The notes: generated from the letters alone by a model not told the origin. Positions 50,746 through 62,686 are shown, numbered from the stretch's first letter. The stretch: 64,000 bases of DNA from Bisporella sp. PMI_857 (GCA_021307315.1 JAJSPD010000012.1:620001-684000), one strand, 5' to 3'. Made by a program: numbers and translations.

Positions 50746-52336
50746 GTTGGATGAGAGTGGATAGTCGAAAATAGGTTCTGGCACTTCAGGTTTCGAGATA
50801 TAATTTCGTCTGCAGTATTCTGATAAGCGTGTGATATTGTCTGAATGGTTGTTAAACTTACAAAGAAAGTGCAAGAGACTGAAATAGTATTCTCAGGAGA
50901 GTATCTGTGCTCTAAAACCGCAAGAGGCGGCCTGAACAAATTAAGACGAGCAGAAAAGACGATAAAGAGAACGACTTGAGCACAGGTTTCTATGCCTTGC
51001 TTCGAATTATTTCAAAAATATATGTCGCTCCCAGAAATTTGCGAATTTGAGGTTTGGTTTGGGGAGAAAGGAGGTTTGAGGGTAGGAGTGTTTGAATTTT
51101 AATGGTTCAGAAGGAAAAACGCGCTTAAGTTCGCCACTTTTCACCTTGGCAAGCTAGTGGTTCACCGCTTACCTAAGACAAAAATTACGATGACGAGTGA
51201 GGTAGAGTAAATGGCCGACCCAAGGCAGAATAACAATTCACCACAAATTGTATCTGTTCGCGCCATCACATTTCCTGACTCTCACCATTCTATTCTATTC
51301 TATACTATTCCACTCTCAAAACATTATTACATTCCACACAAGATCAAATTGATCTCGATTCTCAGCGTATCAGAATATACAAATTTCAAACTAAGTGCTG
51401 GCACTCGGATATCGCCCCCCAGCCTAGAATAGAGCAAGCATTATTATCTACTTTTAGGATGAATACTTCAAAGTATAAAATATGAACCTGAAATTTGGGT
51501 TCTACTACGAGAGTGCCTAGTTTGAGTTGGCCATGAAGGATATTGCAATTTGGGAAATGACCAGATGCGATATTTGGCCACATGCAACACACTTCCCATG
51601 AGCCATAAGCTCGAGTAGGCATAGTAAATACCATTATGCCCATATACCGGAGGTAATGAGCCGTGTATTACAGAGTTTGATAACTCAAAACATTTTTGCA
51701 GCTTGCCATGGAGAAAATTCGGCGAGCGAGTCAGTCAAACCATCTCGAATAATGGTTTCCCACTTGACATTTTCGTCCGCCTCTTAATTTCTGCACCCTT
51801 AATTTCTGAGCCGCGTCGATGCTCCTCTTTTACATCCGAGGTCCTATCCATATTTTCTTGCATTTGGATTGGGATTCATGCACGGATGGCCGGTCCTACA
51901 ATTGGGAAGAACGAGCTTGATTATAGGATTAACCATTGATAATACACAATATTCCGTCCACTGCTCCCCCCACGGAAATAATTCAAGAATTTTCTATGTG
52001 CGCTCAAAATTCTACCCGCATGCATCCTTTGTATAGTACTAAAGTCCTATCTACCAAAAAGCGATCAGATACTCGTAGTACGAATGTCTGTGACGCGGCT
52101 GCACTGAGAATTTACTACTCGGGAGTCCTTGCAGGTGCCTATATAGATCATCAAAGGATAAACTGCTACTGATGTTGTCACTGTCTCACAAGATCTTGAA
52201 CATCACCTTTCGAGCATATTTCACAAAACAGACCGTCAGCTGGTACCCAACCGAAAGTCATTGATGCCATGCACGCCATGCTATAAGCCTATAATACACC
52301 TCGATTCGTGGTCCTGATATGTCATTACTTCCCTAC
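50746..52336. other. DED1 promoter and PRE1 downstream region
   Basis: About 1.6 kb. The DED1 promoter and leader should lie just above 50746; the rest is AT-rich intergenic DNA with a tattc-type short repeat near 51285-51310. No gene was found. Confidence 0.5.
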
Positions 52337-53049
52337 TTAAGGGCATGCAACCCGTGCATCATCATCGAAATCAATTTCTCGAATGCCATCCTTGTCTATA
52401 ACCTTTACCAACATGCCCTTGAAGTCAATCGGTAATCTCCTCTTCAACTCATCTGTGCACATCCTCAAAACCTTGACCCCCTGTTCGAAGTCGATTTCTG
52501 GATGGTGATGCTTATCTAGGATTGATAAACAATAGTATTGGGCATAGCCGTGCGCAGCATAAGGAGAAGGGGTGAGCGCCGCCAAGTAATCCAGCCAATA
52601 GAGGGACGGCTTCTGGGTAATGGGATCGAAGCCGCCGAGCAGGAGATTGACGTTATAGGGCTTGCGGGATCGAAGGGAGGAGGCAAGCTCGCCGCGGACG
52701 AAGTTCGCGAGTGCTGAGGGGGAAAGGTCGGTGCTATTTCGCATTGAATATAGCTGGGCGTTGGCCTGAATGTACTCTGCAAATTGGACTACCAGACGTT
52801 TTAGCATTCGCTGTATTCAATGTGAAAAAGGACATACTTGTATCTCCAGCTTCCCCAGAAAATGCCATTAGGGTGTGCTTGTTTAAAGATCGAGTCTTGT
52901 CGTCAGAGGCTTTCAGGATTGTTGCTCCTCTCATTGCTGCTTTGGAGCAGGCAATGAGAGTGAAGTCCTTTCCGGTTATTCCAAGTAAAACTTCCCTATT
53001 GGATGTTAGCAATAATATCGGAAGGCATAATAGAGAGCTCAACTTGCAT
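52337..53049 (-). CDS. PRE1: 20S proteasome subunit beta type-4 (PRE1/C11)
   Basis: Predicted 203-aa beta subunit of the 20S core. Exons are 53049-53048 (just AT of the start codon), 52995-52838 and 52788-52337. The protein starts MEVLLGITGKDF, as in other fungal Pre1, and has no propeptide or N-terminal catalytic Thr, as expected for this non-catalytic subunit. Core features are MRGATILKASDDKTR, a LNKHTLMAFSGEAGDT block, then QFAEYIQAN and RKPYNVNLLLGGFDP, DYLAAL, HGYAQYYCLSILD and LKRRLPIDFKG. Intron 1 (52 nt) begins with GC (GCAAGT) right after AT; the G of the ATG comes from exon 2. Intron 2 (49 nt) is GT-AG. The assignment is secure; the exact start depends on the unusual intron. Confidence 0.93.
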
Positions 53050-54184
53050 GTCTGCGACGTTGATTGAGGAGAAATTGAGCTGTGAAGAAAGGTCAACTGT
53101 CCGCTGAAGCTGTACGCGTTGGAGCTCTGCCTTAGAAAGTGAGCTAGACTAATTTAGGCCTAGACTGGTCATCTCTTGGCACTAGACTGATCTCAATTAC
53201 TGACTACTTTTCGCCTTAGAGCATCTTAATGTGACTTCATCTCACTTCAGCCTTTTCGTATGCCTCTTTGTGCTATAGAAATCTCCAGTTATTTATCTAT
53301 GGAAAAGCGCTCGGGTTGACAACCCCGTGTAGGCTAAGGCACATTGGTACCCTGGTCTACCATCTAGTACCACCAACCAATTTGCTATTCACTCTAAAAC
53401 ACTTACTTTTCCAGCGGCATATTTTATTTAGTGTCCCTTTTCAACTAGATTGAGTTGCTATGATTAGCTCTATATGTCCTTGCGTGGGTCGAATAGAGGA
53501 AGGTCTGCAGCAGGTGAAAGCATGTGTTCCCACCCCATCATCACCACGATATCAGTTCCACTGTGCTACGGAAACAAATGCTGTCAGGTCTCAATCAGCT
53601 ATGGCTTATTCTTCTTCTGAAGTATAAATGTAGTGCTTTGCGGTATACTTGTATCTAGCACTAGTAAGTCTGGTATATATGCTAGAAGTCATAAGGTATG
53701 CTTAAAACACTTTGTCCAGAATGGTGTGCACCCTCAGAATACCATACAATCGTTTTTTTATGTTTCCCCCTTAGTATCATATTTAGAGGACACTCCTTTC
53801 TTAGTCAACGCTATTTGCCGCTTGAGCACGTTGAATTGAGCAGTTTTGACATATGTGAAAGGACTTATCCTCCCTATATCAGAGAAATAGACCTTATCCC
53901 TTCTTTAGTTTCGTCGGGCAGGAAAGGATTTTGAGAATCATGTGCTCCTTGACATGGAGCAGCTACTTAGCCATTTACGGCAATCGGTGCAGCATTGTTG
54001 GTGTTTGTTGCAGATTCTAACCGCCTGACTACGCCCCTGTCGTTCCAACATGCGACCTTTAAGTTCATTGCCCAACCTTCAGATCGCACCAAAAAGCAAG
54101 ACATAATCCTTTTCTCAAAAGAATTCCAACTTCAACTAAACACCCAAATCGACTCAGCTTGCTCACTGGAGGTTGAGGATCCAA
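53050..54184. other. Divergent intergenic region
   Basis: About 1.1 kb between the starts of PRE1 (-) and the small gene at 54185 (+). It is AT-rich and holds both promoters. No coding signal; the frame 53995-54201 is overlapped by the next gene's leader. Confidence 0.5.
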
Positions 54185-54507
54185 ATGTCGAGTGCGGATA
54201 ATGACTGGTCCCATCCCGTCTGGGATGAGCTCCCGGTCTATGACCTGACGAAAGAGATTGTAAACAAATTTCTGGCGGAGAAGTTCGGAAACTATGAATT
54301 TTTTGTCACTGTAACGTTATCTTGGAGTCTCTCCTATCGTCGCTGATTTCTTCAGTCTGTGAACGCTGATACCCTCAAATTCTGGATTCCGAGAAAGTTG
54401 ACCGAGGTATGGTTTTGGTCAATATAGTTTTATCCAAAAACCAGGCTGATACATGACAGGATGAAAGAGACCAGCTCAAACTGCGAGGTAACCGAGTCAA
54501 GAATTGA
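54185..54507 (+). CDS. Small conserved-looking fungal protein
   Basis: Predicted 74 aa from exons 54185-54310, 54356-54406 and 54460-54507, with introns of 45 and 53 nt that are phase-clean and GT-AG. The sequence is rich in aromatic and charged residues: DWSHPVWDELPVYDLT at the start, then KFLAEKFGNYEFFVT, TLKFWIPRKLTEDERDQLKL and a short basic tail. The FWIPRKLT-x-x-ERD block resembles short uncharacterised ascomycete proteins I recall, but I cannot name a family. The gene lies about 570 bp upstream of the CorA-like gene on the same strand. The protein may be longer if another intron follows (a frame at 54582-54800 is downstream but I found no clean junction). Function unknown. Confidence 0.6.
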
Positions 54508-55081
54508 TTGGGGCGGTGGTTGGTAAAAGACGATGCCTTAAGCATGCTGGTCAAGAGGGACAGCAATGGGGCAAATGATGGATGTGGCTTAGGAATGGAA
54601 GACAGTGTCGTGGACGCTACTGGACCGAATACGGGGATAGACATCTGTCGTCAATTACAATAGAAGACCAGCTTCTGAGTGCCACATACAAATCTACCCG
54701 CTTGCCTGTTAGATTTTCCGTAACCGCCCGACGCTCTGCCTCGCCTTCACCAAAAAGGTCATCAGTGGCGAGTGATGGCAGCACAGCCACAGGGACTTAG
54801 TTGACCCGACAGAATGGTCGACGCATAAATGACAAGTATTTCGTCCAATAGGATCTTATTCTGGCGCAACAAACCGTGCAAGATGCAACATACAGCCACT
54901 GCATCTCTGCGTCTCGCTTGGGAACCGCAGGTGGTCAAAGAATCTGGTCGCATGAAGACCAAATTTGAGTGATATCATTCCTCTATTATCAGTTTATTAT
55001 AAGGAGTTTGATGAAGCGTGACAGTCTACTTCCCTATCGTTTTATCCATCTTTCGCGCTACTCTGTCGGCCAGCGGCGGTC
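54508..55081. other. Spacer before the CorA-like gene
   Basis: About 570 bp. It contains a 73-codon frame (54582-54800, Arg/Ser-rich) that could be a lost or unjoined exon of the previous gene, or chance. The promoter of the CorA-like gene should lie here. Confidence 0.45.
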
Positions 55082-57135
55082 ATGTCTACTCATCAGTTAT
55101 TTTGCAAATCTGTCCAATCAGTCGAAACTTTTCCTCAAAACATTGTCAAGCCGGCAATATCCACACATCACTTGGAAGCTTTCTACCGAAGGCTAAATGA
55201 ACATGAGAAGCGGCTGTTTTGTCCAGATGGTCAGGCTAGTGTCGATATGTGGGACTTCCACGATGAGCAGCAGGGTGCGCAATCCTGGCTTCAACATCAA
55301 TATGAGACATACCTAACAGCTAGTAGTATTCCGTAACGCCTTAATCTCTACAGAGATTGGCCTGGAAGAGCAAATCAATGGAGGAGAGAGTATGGTCAAA
55401 GACCCACGCAGTCGGTTCTTGTGAGATTGTTCCTCCCTCCAGCTTTAGACGTGAGCTTATGAAATTCTCTTTCTCTAGCTTCATACATGCGAGGCATTCG
55501 CGAGATAGACTAAGAATAAGCCGTGAAATGCTTGCTTTCATCTTCACATATCATCAAGTTATGCCCAGCTTTCTAGACTTCATATTCCCCTTCGGCCATC
55601 AACAATATGCTGAGGATTTTTACTTCAGTGGCTTCCGCGAAGATACCAGATTATCTGTTCTAGATGGTGGTCTGCAGATCCCAGAACTTGGTCGGTCTGG
55701 CCGAGAGCTCCGAGTTTGCTATAGCCTGAAGTCTGTAGAGTCTATACCCAACGCAGACGATAATGGGTTTCACTGGCCATGGTCCGTTCGCCAAACGGCC
55801 CTTTATACCTCGTTTGATATAGTTACTGGAAAGTCGTTTTGGACCATCATCAAGGGCAATCATTTAATCAGGGACCGGATACAGTCAGTCTCCGATGCAA
55901 ACTCTATCGAAACAACAGCGAGTGCATTCGTTTCGGCGCTAGATACCCATCTCGTGCTTTGCGAATGGTGTGTTGAGGACTGGAGGTGGTATCTTAGCTT
56001 CTTAGAAAAAAAGCTTCAACAGCTTACCCGCCGAGCTCTTGCTGTTGACATGTCTGGAATCTCCACTTTCGTTGAATCTTCTTTCCAAAGTCAGGAAAAG
56101 TTGCCAACGACTTCGATCACGAGGGGTTTCTCAGATATATCAAAACGCCACTTTACTTTCTCTCGCCGGCAGAGTGGAATTTCGCTACAAATCCAGCAAG
56201 GGCCTAAGTTTCCGTTGCAAACACTACCAGAGAGACTTGAAAAACCAGGTTCAAATATTCCCCCACAACTGCCACCTGTCCTTCCACCGGGAATGGGTGG
56301 GCCGATGCAGCAAGACTTTGAAGACCTTGATGATGTTGTGTCAGTAGGTGCACTACAAAAGGTGCAGCACATTGAAGACAAAGCTACGGAAGTTCTTCTA
56401 GCAATCACATCTAATATTAAGGTTGTTGAGAATATTAGAGATCACTATCAGAAGGCCTTCTCAGCCATTTTGGAGGATTGTCCTCTTGATTTCCAAGAAC
56501 AGTGTAATGCACGAATGGGACGCTTCAAAAAACGTATATTCAACGTACTTGGTGATCTAAATATGGGTCGAGATAGTGCAGAAATTCTATTGAGTTTGAT
56601 TAACAGGCGTAGAGAACTGGTGAGCCAACTTCAAATTGGTTGCCTCTCAAAAATTGACGGAGAATCTAGCTTTCTGGACTCTTGGATATTCGGAATATCG
56701 AGGCTAGCCAGCGCGTTGCCAAAGAGGCGCAATATTCTGCCAAAAAGATGGAGGCAATGACGGAGTCAATGCACCAAATCGCTATCAAGACTAAGCAAGA
56801 GACAGTCTCGATGAGAATCATCACCCTGGTCACTTTATTCTTTTTGCCTGGCACTTTTATTTCTGTAAGAACCAGTCTTTCCTGTTATATTTGGTCCTCT
56901 ACAGATCGATCATTCTACTAATCTTTCATAGACAATTATGAGCACCGATATCATCTCGTTTCAGACAACGCAAGAATCTGGTAAAGTCTTCCAGCTTGGT
57001 GCTCTTCAGCTATATCTTGCCATCACTATTCCAATGATGGCAATCACCTTTGCTGCCTGGGGCGTTGTGTATAGATGCATCAACCGTAGGGAGTCTGAAT
57101 CGAGCCGGAGTAACTCCTCAGCTGTCGGAGCATAA
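55082..57135 (+). CDS. CorA-like membrane protein with a frameshift
   Basis: Fungal CorA-like family: a large cytosolic part followed by two C-terminal helices in the position of bacterial CorA Mg2+ channels. Pieces are 55082 to about 55331, then a one-base frame break, on to 55420, then 55479-56619, 56670-56864 and 56932-57135; the introns of 58, 50 and 67 nt keep frame. Family marks are HSRDRLRISREMLAF, FTYHQVMPSFLDF, FYFSGFREDTRLS and WPWSVRQTALY in the N-terminal part, a coiled coil around KKMEAMTESMHQIA, then TM1 TLVTLFFLPGTFIS and TM2 LAITIPMMAITFAAWG. TM1 lacks the classic GMN. The break at about 55331 separates WLQHQYETYL from RNALISTEIGLEE. A 31-nt GT-AG intron is the only splice alternative and is probably too short. 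Pseudogene, sequencing error or strain-specific mutation are all possible. Confidence 0.8.
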
Positions 57136-57723
57136 GGTACTACCAAAGCTCAATATACCAGTTAGATCAAACAGCAACCACTAATTCTCTATATCTAAGC
57201 ATCGCTTTCAATCGAGAGACAGATAGATGCTTCCATCTTGTACTTAAGTCACAGTTCCAGCGAGTGATTATTCTTGCAAATTATTAGGTACAATACACAC
57301 AAGATGTGTTATGATTACATGACAAAAGTCCCAGGCCCATACCAAGAATTCTTGACAACTCAGCCTTTTCTATCATATCCTTGGAGCCATACGCCCTCTT
57401 AAAACGCCAACTGCAGGGTCGCAGTGTTGGCTTTGGGGGCTAAGAGGGGGCTGGCCAGTGGCCCGGAGACCCCTGTCCCCCTGCACCATCACCAGTGTGC
57501 TGCCTCATATTGCCGCTGCGGGCCAATCATTCGGCCATCATAACCAACAACACTACCAACAATCGTAACTTCGCACTTCAAAGACGGATTGCTCAATACC
57601 CATCCTCGTAGCAGTTTGGTCAACCCGTCAACCTAGATCCCAAAGCTACAAAACACTCATTGTAATATCGAACCGATTCATGAGCACATATTCTAGTGTT
57701 AGAACAGGTAGCAATGATCAGAC
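57136..57723. other. Spacer before the kinase-vWA gene
   Basis: About 590 bp. A G-rich patch followed by C-rich runs (57440-57490, aagaggggg and gtccccctg) stands out in AT-rich DNA and may be a stress-type or other promoter element. No ORF. Confidence 0.45.
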
Positions 57724-60700
57724 ATGAATCAAAAGAGGCAGCCGAGCTGGGAGCCAGCTCTTTCGAGATTCTTTGAGTTCGTCCATGACAGTACGCTTTT
57801 CGAAGTACTTAGTCCGGGTGACTCCGTCGTACCAGCAAATACACGCCCCTTTGTTCCAATAGATCAAGTTCAGGCATACTTTACAAGAAATAAGTCTGCT
57901 GAGTTGAAGAATATTATTTCAAGTTTATTTCCGCCAACTGATCCTTGCTATCCGATCTATCCCAAAGATATTCTGCCGAAGTACACTGGAGTTTTCTGTA
58001 CTCTGTTGCTTTGTGGCCGGGGTTGTTTCATCGAACATTTTCGGCACAATGACAGCCTGAGTGATGCAGCTATGCCATTTGATATTAATAATCCTCCACC
58101 TCATTTTCCTACAGCTACTGGAGATGGCAATTTGCTCGCAGACTTCTGCGAGACCCAATGGAAGTTTTGTCCGGCTGTGTTAGACGACTCCGTATCCGAT
58201 AAGCATTTTGAAGAGGAACGCATCTTGCCAATAACAACTAGGAAGCGGCTTGCTGGCGGAGCGACGGCGAACTTATGGCTCATTACGGTACATCCATCAT
58301 ATAACAGATTAGTCACTGGGGATTGCGAAACAGTAAGTGGCATGCTCAAACCAAGAAGATTGTTTCTAAAATTCTAAGTAGTCTGATGGCAACAGCACGA
58401 GTACATTTGTCCTAAAAGAGTATTCCACGCTAGATGCACGATCATATTATGACAATGAAGTCGCTGCCTTTAGAAAAGTGGGTGATAGCCCAAATATTAT
58501 TGGCTATTATGCCAGCTTCGTTCGTGGAGACACCTTCAATGTGGTCTTAGAACATGCAGATATGGGAAACTTGAGTGACTTTTTCGAAATCCAAGCGCCC
58601 CCTACGCAATCAGAGCAAATAGTCACACTATGGGAGAAACTTTTCCGACTTATAGATGGTCTGCGTGCTATTCATACAATTAAGCCTTTCTTCTCGGATG
58701 GTCCTAGCATATTCCAGGGGTAAGCACTGTCTAATCGATCTTCTTTGTCTTTAGACTGTACTAAGCTTGCTCTAGATGGCACCAAGATATCAAGCCCGGC
58801 AATATTCTTGTTGTAAGCAATGGTGACAAATACAATTCCGGTTTGCAATTTAAGCTTGCAGATCTAGGTATAAGTCACTTCAATATCAACTGCCCATCGC
58901 GGGCTTCTTTAGCCAGCGATACTTATGGAACAAGAACTTACGGTAAAAGAATATCTACTATTGGTTTTATGTTGCATTTATTGATTAATTCTAGGTGCGC
59001 CTGAGTGCTTTCGGCCTGATCAGGCAAGCGCGAAGACAAAGCTCAGAATCAATCAGAACATCGATATCTGGTCTTTGAGCTGTATCTACAGCGAAGCAAT
59101 TCGTTGGATGGCCCATGATAATTATGGCGTACTAGAGTACCGTGAAGAACGGAAATTGGAAACAAGCACAATTTCTGCCTTGGGCGAGATTGGCGGCCTT
59201 GATTGCTTCCACGACCAAGAGAGAGCCCTTGATGCTGTGCACAAGTCCCACAAAAAATCTCTAGAAGAGCTTCGGAGAAAGTTTTCACACGATGACGCAG
59301 TCATTCAGATGGTTATTTCGATCATTGATATGGTGGAGAGCATGCTGGTTGATACCACTGCAAGGCCAACCGCTCACCAACTATGGAATAAGCAATTGAT
59401 AATAATCGAGAGGGCACGGAAAAATCAGGTGGCTTTTAATTCTCCAGTGTCCCCAAGCCCTCATTCTGTAAGGAATATAACTCTGACAAATTGTCAACGT
59501 CCTCCAATAGACGGCCCACCAATATTACCTCCGGTTTTGCCTCCAGAATACGCTGCTCTGTACGGACCTCAAGTGATCACGCCTAGTAATGATTTGACAC
59601 GAAACTACAAACGAAATTATTCTGACATATCACAAGGAGAGCAGAATGATACTTTCTGCCAAAGTCCAGAGATGTACACAGAGGAGAATTCATTATTGCA
59701 GGCGAGGCCAAATCCCGCCCCAGATCTTTCTCGGCATAATTCTCCCTTCAGCACTCCTTCCCCATATACTCCGTATACGCCTTATACACCAAAGACCAAC
59801 GCATTCGGCCAGTTTCGCAATCATTCAACCCCAAAATGTTTGGTACAAGAAGGGCACAATCAAGACGACTTCATTGCCGATGAGCTGTTCCATGAGGATA
59901 GCGATTCAACAACCAGAACCACAATATCTGCAGTGTCATACGGCGGTGGTCAGGAGGCCAAAGCTTCGGAAATACAAACTTGTCCTCCAGCACAACCAAC
60001 CTTCAACCGCTCAAGCATATCTGCTCTAGGGTTAATCTACCAACAACCAGTTGTTCCGGCGCCAAATGCGCAAGTTACTCCTCACCCGGTGAATAGCATT
60101 GAACCATCAAGCAATTCAATATATAAGGATCATCCGCCAAAACGACCTTCAATTCGACGTAATATGACCTCGGACTACTTGACGTTGGAGGAAGCACTGG
60201 ATCAAAAACAAAAATGGAACAGTAAAAAGACGTCGCGTTCTTGGCTGAACCAAGACCTCCTTAACCGGCTCAACGATAGACAATTTGTAGGTGAAACTAA
60301 TAGAAGTTGATGGCTCAAGCTAACATGATATAATAGATATTTCTCATCGATGATTCTTTCACTATGATTGAGCATTGGCCTAACGTCCGCAGAGTCTTCG
60401 AGGCTCTGTCCTTCATGGTAGGACACATAGGCGATGCTAGACTTTCCTTATACTTCACTATTTCCAAAAATTTTGTGAAGGATACGAAGAGATCGAAAGA
60501 CTTGCTTGCAATCATCGAAGCGATGCAAGATGAGGTATGTTCAAAAGATTCGACGACAGATATTAATATACGTCTATCACAAATAATGGAGGACTATAAA
60601 GACAATCTTGACAGCAGAAGCTGGTGGAGAAGGAAACCCAAGCCTCTAAGTCTCTTTATTCTTACAGATGGTATCTGGGAAGAACAAGTCACGGCTTCGG

Positions 60701-60991
60701 AGTCGATTAAGAGTGCTGTTGCGAAACTTGAGGATCTGCGGAAAGACAAACGACAAATTGGAATCCAGTTCATCAGGTTTGGAAATGATTTGGAAGGGAT
60801 AGAGAAATTAGAGCAGCTTGACGACAGACTCGATGTTCCAAAGTGAGATCCCCTCGATCACAAGCGGGGACTTAGCTAACAATTAGGGCAGGGATATTGT
60901 AGACACAGAGCCGAGTCACGGGAACATCTGGAAGATGCTTTTGGGTCCGATCAGCGAGAAGTATGATAGCCGGATGTATACTATTGGGTAA
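57724..60991 (+). CDS. Protein kinase-like / vWA-like fusion protein
   Basis: Predicted 1003 aa from exons 57724-58332, 58382-58719, 58776-58942, 58995-60286, 60337-60842 and 60892-60991; introns are 49-56 nt, in frame. Residues 1-170 are unknown. The kinase domain runs from about 175 to 430: glycine loop LAGGATANLW, Lys in TFVLKEY (K215), catalytic loop HQDIKPGN (318-325, HQD in place of HRD), DLG (345-347) in place of DFG and APE at 373-375. A disordered Pro/Ser-rich linker (about 440-790) includes PYTPYTPYTP. The C-terminus is a vWA-type domain: FLIDDSFTM (804-812, with a DxSxT MIDAS-like motif), LFILTDGIW and VDTEPSHGNIWKMLLG. Essential catalytic residues are kept, so it may be active, but substrate and partners are unknown. 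Confidence 0.82.
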
Positions 60992-61330
60992 CCAGTTTCA
61001 CCATGCTCGATTGCACTTTGAAAGACCCGCGTCCATGATATAGCCAGGATAATTTGTTGAGATTTATTTACAGATACTGGAGGATCTTTATATACGGCTT
61101 GAGATACACGATACCCTGAGTACAGAACAAGGATATGATCCAGGTTAATCGGTGCATGAAGATTGCTTGGATAAACCTCTAAGCGGAAAGTAGCCCCTTG
61201 ATATATACATGAAATGCAGGAAGATAAATTGAATACTAAGTACAAATTGAACCTACATACATAGAACTTGAGTTAGAACGATCTTCTACTTGCTGTTTGT
61301 ATCACTGCCTCAGTAATCAACCAAAGTACT
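60992..61330. other. Convergent intergenic region
   Basis: About 340 bp between the 3' ends of the kinase-vWA gene (+) and the second GNAT gene (-). Nothing but probable 3' UTR sequence was seen. Confidence 0.55.
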
Positions 61331-62077
61331 CTAATCATTTTGGGGTAGCCTGATCATAAACCACAGCCTGTACAAGCCCCACCCATAGCTCTCATCCTCC
61401 GGACCCAACGCCCACTCCCCAAGTTTAAGATCAGCATGGTCAAAATCTTTAAAACCAATATGCTTATACAATCCATGAGCCCACGGCGTTGCCAACAGGA
61501 AACTTACTATGCCCTCTCGATCCGCCATCTCCTCCCCCCATTTCATCAAAGCAGTCGCAACGCCTCTCCTCTGAAACTTCGGCAACGTGAACAAGCCATT
61601 GACCAAGATATGGCATTTTCCTTCTGCCCACTCCCGCCACACCTTCCATTGTTTCCCGTAAAAGGATGATGCAAGACCATCCCTGACGGGAAAGTTTTGT
61701 CCCTCGTCATTCTTGGTAAAAGAAGATGGAGTTGCGTACAAGCTTAGGGATTCCTCGGAATCATATTTGAACTCCCGGGGAGCGACCAGCCAAGAGACCC
61801 ATCCCATGACCTCACCTTGGTCGTTGACGGCTTTCCTGCCTATGAACTTAATTTTCGGGGAGCGCATCTGGCTGCGGAGGATATCCTCGACTGCTTTTTG
61901 GAAGGCGGTCGGGTTGGGATAGAGGAGCCGGAAGAAGAGATCCGGGCTGCACGCTTCGACGTGGATGCGTGCCATGGTCGGGATATCTGAGGGGAGAATG
62001 GGGAGAAGTCTTGGTGCGGGATATGTATTCGAGGTCGGGGCTGGGAGCATATTTACTCCCGTAGCGGATGAAGACAT
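61331..62077 (-). CDS. GNAT-family N-acetyltransferase
   Basis: Single exon, 248 aa from the ATG at 62077 (an upstream in-frame ATG would add 30 residues, but MSSSATG is the more natural start). GNAT superfamily acetyl-CoA-dependent acyltransferase: motif A LPKFQRRGVATALMKWGEEM (about 168-187, with QRRGVA), then the beta-5 strand IVSFLLATPWAHGLYKHIGF. The N-terminal ILPSDIPTMARIHVEA is the usual first strand-helix. The C-terminal half resembles the GNAT at 27453-28088, suggesting paralogy. Substrate unknown. Neighbours on both sides are unrelated. Confidence 0.85.
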   Translation of the reverse strand: MSSSATGVNMLPAPTSNTYPAPRLLPILPSDIPTMARIHVEACSPDLFFRLLYPNPTAFQKAVEDILRSQMRSPKIKFIGRKAVNDQGEVMGWVSWLVAPREFKYDSEESLSLYATPSSFTKNDEGQNFPVRDGLASSFYGKQWKVWREWAEGKCHILVNGLFTLPKFQRRGVATALMKWGEEMADREGIVSFLLATPWAHGLYKHIGFKDFDHADLKLGEWALGPEDESYGWGLYRLWFMIRLPQND

Positions 62078-62686
62078 TTTTTTGATCTGGTATAGTTTGG
62101 TGGATAGCAGCAGACTTGTGTGGACTTGATCATTTGCCGTAATGGATGTCAGGAAAATTGGTAACACTTTCCTATTTGAGAATCTGACAGATTTTCTTTA
62201 CGTGAGGTATAGTATGAAACACTGAACGGAGGATGCACCTTAATAACTATTCGCATCCTTTCGTCTACTAGACTAAAACATTGTACGCTGAGGTATTTAA
62301 ACACAAGACGCTTTTCTCTTCCAGCCAGGAAGAAGAGGCGTTGCTACCCCTGAAATAAGCGAGAGGAGAGACGGTACAGCCTGTTCCAGTGCAGGTCACC
62401 ACTTCTTCAAGTTCCTTTCTTGTGCTTAATGAGACGTAGTATCTATTTCCACAGATTACGGAGCACCTTCAGAGCGTCCAAACGCAACATAGGAGGTTGT
62501 TTGCAGGTTGAGTACATATGCTTATTTCCATCCCCGCTATCTGCCAAGGCAATTCTAGCCTAAGTGCTGTGCGGCCGCTAGCCTCTTGAACCCTGCTCCA
62601 GAATAGTCTTGGCCCAGAATTTTTTTAATTTTTGAAGAGAGCCTCCAGGTTTGGCAGCCAGAAAGAGAGCTGTCCTGACAACAGCC
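62078..62686. promoter_or_regulatory. Divergent promoter region
   Basis: About 610 bp between divergent starts of the GNAT (-) and RRP9 (+) genes. No specific factor site is claimed; regulation is inferred from gene geometry only. Confidence 0.45.

Noticed and set aside
54582..54800. Arg/Ser-rich frame as a further exon of the 54185 gene
   Set aside because: No donor/acceptor pair joins it in frame without a stop; kept only as a remark.
55326..55356. 31-nt intron in the CorA-like gene
   Set aside because: GT-AG and phase-compatible, but well below normal intron size; a one-base frame break fits better. Not excluded.
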